From Clostridiales bacterium UBA7011 (GTDB taxonomy: Bacteria; Bacillota; Clostridia; Oscillospirales; Butyricicoccaceae), in assembly GCA_002449635.1 (NCBI GenBank), contig DJXF01000062.1:1-9202 (forward strand): a stretch of DNA of 9,202 nucleotides. Direction: 5' to 3'. Positions 1 to 5,833 of this stretch are shown here, in pieces (the stretch's first letter is position 1; every line of letters starts with the position of its first letter). The notes under the pieces are model-generated. The model was not told the origin of the DNA. It saw nothing but the letters and a program-made list of their open reading frames with translations, and ran no database searches. The position numbers were made by a program, and so were the translations under genes.

Positions 1-63
1 GCGATTCGTCAGATCTATGTCGAGCACGCACAGGAAGCCATCGACTCCCTGAAGAAAAACTGA
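1..63 (+). CDS. C-terminal end of an unidentified protein (partial)
   Basis: Frame 1 is open from the left edge and ends with TGA at 61-63, giving the last 20 residues, AIRQIYVEHAQEAIDSLKKN. The tail is helical and charged, ending in lysines, as expected for a soluble protein. It is too short for me to assign to a family. It lies on the same strand as the following iron/haem-type operon, 66 bases upstream of its first start codon. Because no promoter is visible in that gap, this gene may be co-transcribed with the operon. Confidence 0.6.
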   Translation, partial: AIRQIYVEHAQEAIDSLKKN

Positions 64-80
64 CACAGATGCATCGTGAC

Positions 81-107
81 GGGCGGTCCGGACTTTCCGG
101 GCCGTTC
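81..107 (+). terminator. Short hairpin between partial gene and operon; weak terminator or attenuator
   Basis: Bases 81-92 pair with 96-107 around a 3-base loop (93-95). The stem is GC-rich and includes three G-T pairs. It is followed by a poor T stretch (108-109 TT, then CC). It sits directly after the stop codon at 63 and 23 bases before the ATG at 130. It may terminate the upstream transcript or only partly attenuate read-through. The weak T-tract makes full termination uncertain. Confidence 0.45.
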
Positions 108-129
108 TTCCTGAAAGGTGAATTATTGT

Positions 130-1026
130 ATGAAAAAATCCATTCTCTCCCTCTTTTTGACCCTCGCCATGGCGCTCTCCCTGCTTTCCGGCTGCGGCAG
201 CGCGCCCGCTGCAAAGGATGCCGGCTCCGGCTCGGCTTCCGCTGACAGCAAGGTCGCCTCCGCCTCCGAAATGGCGGAGCAGAAGGACGTCGTGACCGAC
301 GATCTGAAGCCGGTGGACGGCAGCGCGGTCAAGGACGGCACCTACGCCGTGACGGTCGACTGCAGCTCCTCCATGTTCCGCATCACCGACTGCCAGCTGA
401 CCGTCAAGGACGGCAAAATGACGGCGGTCATGACCATGAGCGGGACGGGCTATGCGTACGTCTACCCGGGCACCGGCGAGCAGGCCGCCAAAGCGGACGA
501 AAAAAGCTATATCCCCTACGAGGAGACGGCGGACGGCGTGCACACGTTTACCATCCCCGTACCGGCGCTCGACACCGGCATTTCCTGCGCGGCGTACAGC
601 AAGCGCAAGCAGAAATGGTATGACCGCACGCTGGTGTTCCGCGCCGATTCTCTGCCCGCAGACGCCCTTTCCGACGGCGTGATTGCAACGCCCGAAAGCC
701 TCGGGCTCAAGGACGGCAGCTACCGCATCGGCGTCACACTGGAGGGCGGCTCCGGCCGCGCGAGCGTGACCTCCCCCGCGAAGCTGACGATTGCGGACGG
801 CAAGGCGACCGCGGAAATCATCTGGAGCAGCTCCCATTACGACTACATGGTGGTGGACGGCACGCGCTATGAGCCGGTCAGCACCGAGGGCAATTCCGTC
901 TTTGAAATTCCGGTCAGCGGCTTTGACTTCAAGCTGCCGGTCTCGGCGGACACCACCGCCATGAGCACGCCGCATGAAATCGAATATACGCTGTACTTCG
1001 ATTCCGCATCCATCGCGCCGTCATGA
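130..1026 (+). CDS. Lipoprotein with two NEAT-like repeats, probably iron/haem-uptake associated
   Basis: A 298-residue secreted lipoprotein. ATG 130 is preferred over GTG 118 because it directly opens a signal peptide (MKKS, hydrophobic core) with lipobox LSGC and lipidated Cys22, and GGTG at 117-120 serves as a ribosome site. A Ser/Ala/Gly-rich linker runs to about residue 66. Two diverged repeats follow, about 67-177 and 191-296. Each opens with KDGTY or KDGSY, has a DGK turn after a beta strand (LTVKDGK; LTIADGK), and ends in a strand such as LVF or TLYF. The second repeat, with SPAKLTIADGK then SSSHYDYMVVDG, resembles NEAT domains, which bind haem in Gram-positive cell-surface proteins. 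That match is by eye only, and the haem-binding tyrosines are not proven. The gene overlaps the downstream binding-protein gene by ATGA, so it probably hands substrate to, or helps, that importer. A general NEAT-unrelated beta-sandwich is the alternative. Confidence 0.72.
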   Translation: MKKSILSLFLTLAMALSLLSGCGSAPAAKDAGSGSASADSKVASASEMAEQKDVVTDDLKPVDGSAVKDGTYAVTVDCSSSMFRITDCQLTVKDGKMTAVMTMSGTGYAYVYPGTGEQAAKADEKSYIPYEETADGVHTFTIPVPALDTGISCAAYSKRKQKWYDRTLVFRADSLPADALSDGVIATPESLGLKDGSYRIGVTLEGGSGRASVTSPAKLTIADGKATAEIIWSSSHYDYMVVDGTRYEPVSTEGNSVFEIPVSGFDFKLPVSADTTAMSTPHEIEYTLYFDSASIAPS

Positions 1027-2171
1027 CGCGCCGCATTTCCTGCTTTTTCACGGCGCTTGCTCTGTGTGTCTGTCTGCTGACCGCGTGCGGCGCGGCGGAC
1101 ACACGGGCGGCGCAGGCGTGGCCGGACATGCAGCCGACGCACAGCATGCAGCTGCGGTATGCCGCGCAGTTCCGCGTCGATTACTATGACGGCGGCGCCG
1201 CGCTCATCACGATTGCGGACACGGACCGCTATCTGCTGCTGCCGGAGGGCGCCGCGGTGCCCTCCGGTCTGGACAGCGGCATCACGGTGCTGCATCCGCC
1301 GAAGCACATTTACCTCGCCGCCTCCTCCGCGATGGATTTATTCCACGGCCTGAATGCGCTGGACAGCGTGCGCCTGACGAGCACAAAGCCGAAGGACTGG
1401 AGTCTGCCCGCCGTGCGGCAGGCGCTCGAATCCGGCTCCATGCGCTACGCCGGAAAATACAGCGCGCCCGACTACGAGCTCCTGCTGTCCGAGGGCTGCG
1501 ATCTCGCGATTGAATCGACGATGATTTACCACAATCCCGCCGCAAAGGAGCAGCTCGAGCGGCTGGGCATTCCGGTTCTGACCGAGCGCTCCAGCTACGA
1601 ATCCCATCCGCTCGGACGGATGGAATGGATCCGGCTGTACGGTCTTCTGCTCGGCAAAAGCAACGAGGCGGATGCCTTTTTCTCCGAACAGGCCGCCAAG
1701 CTGGACGCGCTTGACACAGACCGCGCCGGCAGCGGAAAAACGGTGGCGTTCTTTTCCGTGAGTCCCGGCGGCTATGTCACGGTGCGCAAGCCGGGCGACT
1801 ACATCTCCAAAATGATCGAGCTTGCCGGCGGGCGCTATTTTCTGTCCGCCGCGGATGTCGAGCCGGAGAAAAACGCGCTGTCCACGATGAACATGCAGAT
1901 GGAGGCATTTTACGCCGCGGCGCGCAGCGCGGATGTGCTCATCTACAACAGTGCCATCGAGGGCGAGCTGCAAACGGTCGGACAGCTTTTGGACAAAAGC
2001 CCGCTGCTCGCCGACTGCCCGGCGGTGCAGAGCGGAAACGTGTGGTGTACGGGAAAAAATATGTTCCAGCAGACCAGCGGCGCGGCGGATATGATCGCCG
2101 ACCTGCACGCCGTCATCAGCAGCGGGGCAGACACCGCCGATACACTGACCTTTCTGCACCGGCTGAAGTGA
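1023..2171 (+). CDS. ABC transporter substrate-binding lipoprotein, FhuD/BtuF type (iron-siderophore, haem or cobalamin)
   Basis: A 382-residue lipoprotein of the class III periplasmic-binding family (PF01497-like). The signal peptide ends in the lipobox LTAC, with Cys22 lipidated and the protein anchored outside the membrane. The N-lobe spans roughly residues 45-190. A long linking helix follows (RMEWIRLYGLLLGKSNEADA), then the C-lobe from about 237 with VAFFSVSPGG and GDYISKMIELAGG. This two-lobe plus rigid-helix layout is typical of the family. The ending, with VWCTGKNMFQQTSGAADMIADLH, resembles clostridial 'iron ABC transporter' binding proteins as I recall them. The ATG overlaps the preceding stop (ATGA at 1023-1026) and has no good ribosome site of its own, which points to translational coupling. 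It captures the substrate and delivers it to the permease encoded next. The ligand cannot be read from the sequence: iron-siderophore, haem and corrinoid are all possible. Confidence 0.88.
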   Translation: MTRRISCFFTALALCVCLLTACGAADTRAAQAWPDMQPTHSMQLRYAAQFRVDYYDGGAALITIADTDRYLLLPEGAAVPSGLDSGITVLHPPKHIYLAASSAMDLFHGLNALDSVRLTSTKPKDWSLPAVRQALESGSMRYAGKYSAPDYELLLSEGCDLAIESTMIYHNPAAKEQLERLGIPVLTERSSYESHPLGRMEWIRLYGLLLGKSNEADAFFSEQAAKLDALDTDRAGSGKTVAFFSVSPGGYVTVRKPGDYISKMIELAGGRYFLSAADVEPEKNALSTMNMQMEAFYAAARSADVLIYNSAIEGELQTVGQLLDKSPLLADCPAVQSGNVWCTGKNMFQQTSGAADMIADLHAVISSGADTADTLTFLHRLK

Positions 2172-2199
2172 CAGCCCCGCGGTGCTCCCATGTGTTCGC

Positions 2200-2207
2200 A
2201 AAGGAGG
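2200..2207 (+). promoter_or_regulatory. Ribosome binding site that fixes the permease start
   Basis: AAAGGAGG is a near-perfect Shine-Dalgarno sequence, 11 bases before ATG 2219. The open frame extends upstream to 2042, inside the binding-protein gene, but the extra codons encode an arginine-rich stretch unlike a membrane protein. This site therefore selects ATG 2219. Confidence 0.8.
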
Positions 2208-2218
2208 CTTTTCCTGCC

Positions 2219-3235
2219 ATGAATCAACGACGTTCGCTCCGCCTGCTGTGCGGCTACGGACTGCTGCTCGCGCTGCTGTGCGTGCTGCTCGTGTGCAATC
2301 TCAACGCGGGCAGTGTGCCGCTGCCGGCGGGACGGGTGGTGCGCATTCTGCTCGGACAGCCGGACGAAAACGCCGCAATCATCCGCGATATCCGCCTGCC
2401 GCGCCTGCTGGCGGCGGCGATTCTCGGCGGCGCGCTGTCCGTCTCCGGCTTTCTGCTGCAGACGTTTTTTGCAAACCCGATTGCCGGACCGTTTGTGCTC
2501 GGCATTTCGTCCGGCGCAAAGCTGGTCGTCGCGCTTGTGCTCATCGCCGCGCTGGAGCACGGACTGGTGCTGCACTCCGCCGCGCTCATCCTCGCCGCCT
2601 TTGCCGGCTCGATGATTTCCATGGGCTTTATTCTGCTCATTTCCGGCCGCGTCAGGAAAATGTCGCTGCTCATCATCTGCGGTGTCATGATCGGCTATAT
2701 CTGCTCCGCTGTGACCGATTTTGTCGTCACGTTCGCGGATGATTCCAACATTGTCAATCTGCACAACTGGTCGATGGGCAGCTTTTCGGGCATCAGCTGG
2801 GGCAATGTCGGCACGCTGTCCGCCGTTGTCTTTGCCGTGCTCCTTCTGACCGTCCTGCTGTCCAAGCCCATGGGCGCATATCAGCTGGGCGAGGTGTACG
2901 CGCAGAATGTCGGCGTCAACATTCGCCGCTTTCGCTTTGCTCTGATTGTGCTTTCCAGCATTCTCTCCGCCTGTGTGACCGCGTTTGCCGGTCCGATTTC
3001 GTTTGTCGGCATCGCCGTGCCGCATCTGGTCAAGAGCCTGTTTCGCACGGCAAAGCCGCTGATTATTCTGCCCGCGAGCTTTCTCGGCGGCGCGGTGTTC
3101 TGCCTGTTCTGCGATCTGATCGCACGCACGCTGTTCGCCCCCACGGAGCTGAGCATCAGCTCGGTCACGGCGGTATTCGGCGCGCCGGTCGTCATCTGGA
3201 TGATGCTGCACCGCGACAGCAGGCAGCGGAGGTGA
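2219..3235 (+). CDS. FecCD-family ABC transporter permease (iron-siderophore/haem/cobalamin)
   Basis: A 338-residue polytopic membrane protein of the usual length for the FecCD/BtuC family, with about ten hydrophobic segments. Family signatures are clear: IRLPRLLAAAILGGALSVSG near residues 59-78, then FFANPIAGPFVLGISSGAKL, then GPISFVGIAVPHLVKSL (the loop that docks on the ATPase), and ELSISSVTAVFGAPVVIWMM near the C terminus. Two copies would form the transmembrane channel that receives substrate from the lipoprotein encoded upstream. The 47-base gap before it holds a ribosome site but no evident promoter. Only one permease gene is present, consistent with a homodimer. Substrate is inferred from family only. 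Confidence 0.92.
   Translation: MNQRRSLRLLCGYGLLLALLCVLLVCNLNAGSVPLPAGRVVRILLGQPDENAAIIRDIRLPRLLAAAILGGALSVSGFLLQTFFANPIAGPFVLGISSGAKLVVALVLIAALEHGLVLHSAALILAAFAGSMISMGFILLISGRVRKMSLLIICGVMIGYICSAVTDFVVTFADDSNIVNLHNWSMGSFSGISWGNVGTLSAVVFAVLLLTVLLSKPMGAYQLGEVYAQNVGVNIRRFRFALIVLSSILSACVTAFAGPISFVGIAVPHLVKSLFRTAKPLIILPASFLGGAVFCLFCDLIARTLFAPTELSISSVTAVFGAPVVIWMMLHRDSRQRR
3228..3235 (+). promoter_or_regulatory. Strong ribosome binding site for the ATPase gene
   Basis: GGAGGTGA overlaps the last codons and stop of the permease gene and lies 4 bases before ATG 3240. This supports both the start choice and coupled translation of permease and ATPase. Confidence 0.8.
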
Positions 3236-3239
3236 GCGC

Positions 3240-4355
3240 ATGAACGCAAACGAAATGCTGCACACCGATCACCTCGCCGTGGGCTACGGCAGACAGCCGC
3301 TCATTCGGGATATCTCGCTTGCCGTCCGCCCCGGTCAGATTCTCACGCTCATCGGCCCGAACGGCGCGGGAAAATCCACCATCTTAAAGAGCATCACCCG
3401 CCAGCTCGCGCCGCTCGCCGGAACCGTCTGGATCGGGCAGCAGCCGCTGCACGCGATGCGCGAGCAGACCTTTGCGCAGACGGTCTCCATCCTGATGACC
3501 GGATGGGCCGAGCCGGAGCTCATGCGCTGTGAGGAGGTCGTCGCGGCCGGACGGTTTCCGTATACCGGACGGCTCGGCATTCTGTCCGCACACGACAGGG
3601 AAAAGGTCGCCGAGGCGATGGCGCTCGTGCACGTGTCCGATCTGGCGGAGCGCGATTTCAGCTGCATCAGCGACGGGCAGCGGCAGCGCGTCATGCTCGC
3701 ACGCGCGATCTGTCAGGAGCCGGAAATCCTCGTGCTCGATGAGCCGACGTCCTTCCTCGACATCCGGCACAAGCTCGAGCTGCTGTCCATTCTGAAGGAG
3801 CTGGTGCACAGCAGACAGCTCGCCGTCATTCTCTCCCTGCACGAGCTCGATCTGGCGCAGAAGGTGTCCGATCTCGTGCTGTGCATCCGCGGCGACCGCA
3901 TCGACCGCTGCGGCACACCGGAGGAAATTTTTACAGACGACTACATCCGCACGCTGTACGGCGTGACGCGCGGCAGCTACAACGGTCTGTTCGGCTCTCT
4001 CGAGCTCGCCCCGCCGCAGGGCGCGCCGGAGGTCTTTGTCATCGGCGGCGGCGGCTTCGGCATTCCGGTCTACCGCCGTCTGCAGCGGCGCGGCATTCCG
4101 TTTGCCGCGGGCGTGCTGCCCGAACACGACCTCGATTATCCCGTGGCAAAGGCGCTCGCGGCCGACCTGATTTCCGAGCCCGCGTTCGCCCCGGTGGGCG
4201 ATGCCGCCGTACAGCGCGCCGCCCGGGTTCTGCTGCGCTGCAGGGCCGCCGTGTGCTGTGTCGAACAGTTCGGCGAGACCAACCGCGGCAATCTGCAGCT
4301 GCGCGCGCTCGCTGAGGCGCACAGTCTGCTTCGCACCCCAGAGGAGGAGCTATGA
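3240..4355 (+). CDS. FecE-type ABC transporter ATPase with extra C-terminal Rossmann-like domain
   Basis: A 371-residue protein that powers the importer. Walker A GPNGAGKST is at 39-47, the signature ISDGQRQR at 143-150, Walker B ILVLDEPTS at 163-171, the D-loop FLD at 172-174, and the switch His at 201 in SLHELD. The Q-loop position, usually Gln, reads ILMTG (84-88), a variant I recall in some iron/cobalamin-type ATPases. The ATPase part ends near residue 255, where typical FecE proteins stop. About 110 further residues begin with VFVIGGGGFGIPVYRRLQ (265-282), a strand-glycine loop-helix pattern like a nucleotide-binding Rossmann fold, followed by GVLPEHDLDYPVAKAL. A similar tail occurs, from memory, on archaeal BtuD-like ATPases; its function is unknown to me. 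It may sense a ligand or regulate transport. The gene ends in an ATGA overlap with the MATE gene. Confidence 0.92.
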   Translation: MNANEMLHTDHLAVGYGRQPLIRDISLAVRPGQILTLIGPNGAGKSTILKSITRQLAPLAGTVWIGQQPLHAMREQTFAQTVSILMTGWAEPELMRCEEVVAAGRFPYTGRLGILSAHDREKVAEAMALVHVSDLAERDFSCISDGQRQRVMLARAICQEPEILVLDEPTSFLDIRHKLELLSILKELVHSRQLAVILSLHELDLAQKVSDLVLCIRGDRIDRCGTPEEIFTDDYIRTLYGVTRGSYNGLFGSLELAPPQGAPEVFVIGGGGFGIPVYRRLQRRGIPFAAGVLPEHDLDYPVAKALAADLISEPAFAPVGDAAVQRAARVLLRCRAAVCCVEQFGETNRGNLQLRALAEAHSLLRTPEEEL

Positions 4356-5686
4356 ACATCCAGCTTTCGGACCATTTTACTTACCTGAAACTCGTCCGCT
4401 TTACACTGCCGACCATGGTGATGATGATTTTCACCTCGGTTTACGGCATTGTGGACGGTATTTTTGTGTCAAACTTCGTCGGCAGCAGTGCCTTTGCATC
4501 GGTCAATCTCATCATGCCCGCGCTGATGATGCCGGGTTCGCTCGGCTTTCTGTTCGGCACAGGCGGCAGCGCCATCGTCGCCTATACCCTCGGAGAGGGC
4601 GACCGCGAACGGGCAAACCGGTATTTTTCCATGCTCGTCTATGTCGAAATCGCGGTCGGCATCGGAATTTCCGCCCTCGGCCTGCTGTGTCTCAGCCCGA
4701 TTATCCGCGCTCTCGGCGCGACAGAGCGCATGGTGGCGGACTGCCGGATTTACGGCGGCGTGCTGCTCCTCGGCCTGACGGCCTTTATGCTGCAGAACAC
4801 CTTTCAGAGCTTTTTTGTCGCGGCGGAAAAGCCGCAGCTCGGACTGGCGTTCTCCCTCGCCGCGGGCTTTACCAACATTCTGTTTGATTTTCTTCTGATC
4901 TATGTATGCCGCATGGGTGTGCTCGGCGCGGCTCTGGCCACCGTGCTCAGTCAAATGGTCGGCGGACTGGTCCCGCTGCTCTACTTTTCCCGAAAAAACA
5001 GCAGCCTGCTGCGCTTGACGCGGGCAAAGCCGGAGGCGCGTCCGATTGTCCGCACCGCAGTCAACGGCTCGTCGGAAATGATCTCCAATCTGTCGCTTTC
5101 GCTCGTCAACATGCTGTACAATCTCCAGCTCATGCGGCTGGCAGGCGCGGGCGGCGTCTCCGCCTACGGCATCATCATGTATTCCGGCTTCGTCTTTTAC
5201 GGCATTTTCCTCGGCTACTCCATCGGCAGTGCGCCGCTCATCGCCTATCACTTCGGCGCGCAGAATCTGAATGAGCTGCGCAGTCTCCTGCGGAAAAGCC
5301 TGCTGCTCATGTTCGCCGCAGGACTGGTGATGACCGCGCTTGCGGAGCTGTCCGCGCAGTGGATTGCCGGCATTTTCGTCGGCTATGACGCCGACCTGCT
5401 GCAGCTGACCATCCATGCGCTGCAGCTGTACTCCCTCTCCTACCTGCTCAGCTGGTTCCCGGTCTTTGTCTCCGCCTTTTTCACCGCGCTGAACAACGGT
5501 CTGGTCTCCGCGCTCATTTCCTTTGTGCGCACCCTTGTGTTTGAGAGCGCGATGGTGCTCCTGCTTCCCGTGCTGTGGGGGCTGAACGGCATCTGGCTCG
5601 CCGTCGTCTTTGCGGAGGCCCTCTCCCTGCTGCTCAGCCTGTTTTTTCTGCTCCGCTGCAACCGGAGCTATCACTATCTCCGCTGA
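4352..5686 (+). CDS. MATE-family multidrug/metabolite efflux transporter
   Basis: A 444-residue membrane protein of normal MATE length (about 12 transmembrane helices in two six-helix halves). The N-terminal half has LPTMVMMIFTSVYGIVDGIF (about 19-38) and then GTGGSAIVAYTLGEGDRERA, both characteristic of MepA/NorM-like MATE proteins. The second half begins around residue 230 with a matching helix set (SSEMISNLSLSLVNMLYN). These proteins use a sodium or proton gradient to export small organic molecules. The start ATG 4352 has GAGGAGGAG at 4341-4349 and overlaps the ATPase stop (ATGA 4352-4355), so it is translated with the importer. Its substrate is unknown. Co-expression with an iron/haem-type importer suggests export of a chelator, a porphyrin or a toxic by-product, but that is inference. 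A strong terminator follows. Confidence 0.93.
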   Translation: MNIQLSDHFTYLKLVRFTLPTMVMMIFTSVYGIVDGIFVSNFVGSSAFASVNLIMPALMMPGSLGFLFGTGGSAIVAYTLGEGDRERANRYFSMLVYVEIAVGIGISALGLLCLSPIIRALGATERMVADCRIYGGVLLLGLTAFMLQNTFQSFFVAAEKPQLGLAFSLAAGFTNILFDFLLIYVCRMGVLGAALATVLSQMVGGLVPLLYFSRKNSSLLRLTRAKPEARPIVRTAVNGSSEMISNLSLSLVNMLYNLQLMRLAGAGGVSAYGIIMYSGFVFYGIFLGYSIGSAPLIAYHFGAQNLNELRSLLRKSLLLMFAAGLVMTALAELSAQWIAGIFVGYDADLLQLTIHALQLYSLSYLLSWFPVFVSAFFTALNNGLVSALISFVRTLVFESAMVLLLPVLWGLNGIWLAVVFAEALSLLLSLFFLLRCNRSYHYLR

Positions 5687-5698
5687 TTTCCCGCGGAA

Positions 5699-5724
5699 GC
5701 GGACGGCCTCTTCTGTCCGTCCGC
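5699..5724. terminator. Hairpin just after the MATE gene
   Basis: GCGGACGG (5699-5706) pairs perfectly with CCGTCCGC (5717-5724) around a 10-base loop. There is no T-tract after it on either strand. It begins 13 bases after the MATE stop codon. It probably protects the 3' end or assists the stronger terminator downstream rather than terminating by itself. Confidence 0.5.
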
Positions 5725-5734
5725 ACAAATGCGC

Positions 5735-5776
5735 AAGTGCCGCTTTTTCTCCGTGAAAAAGCGGCACTTTTTGTCT
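5735..5776 (+). terminator. Strong intrinsic terminator of the plus-strand operon
   Basis: Bases 5735-5749 form a perfect 15-bp stem with 5755-5769 around a 5-base loop (5750-5754). T residues at 5768-5772, followed by GTCTGTT, make a classic rho-independent end on the plus strand. Read on the minus strand, the stem is followed by only two T residues and then GCGCATTTG. It could still stop transcripts of the convergent binding-protein gene, but less well. Confidence 0.9.
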
Positions 5777-5833
5777 GTTCTGTTGTCCCGGATGCTCCGG
5801 TTATCCATCTCACGCGCTGCCCGCGTCTGTGTG

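Noticed and set aside
118..129. GTG start four codons upstream for the NEAT-like lipoprotein
   Set aside because: It overlaps the likely ribosome site and would put NYC ahead of a normal MKKS signal peptide. ATG 130 fits better.
1943..3265. 440-codon minus-strand open frame opposite the permease gene
   Set aside because: Its translation is rich in Arg, Gln, His and Asp with no domain pattern. The plus strand encodes a clear FecCD permease. It is a shadow caused by high GC at third positions.
4469..5767. 432-codon minus-strand open frame opposite the MATE gene
   Set aside because: Low-complexity Glu/Gln/Arg/His composition and no ribosome site. It is antisense to a clear membrane transporter and runs through its terminator.
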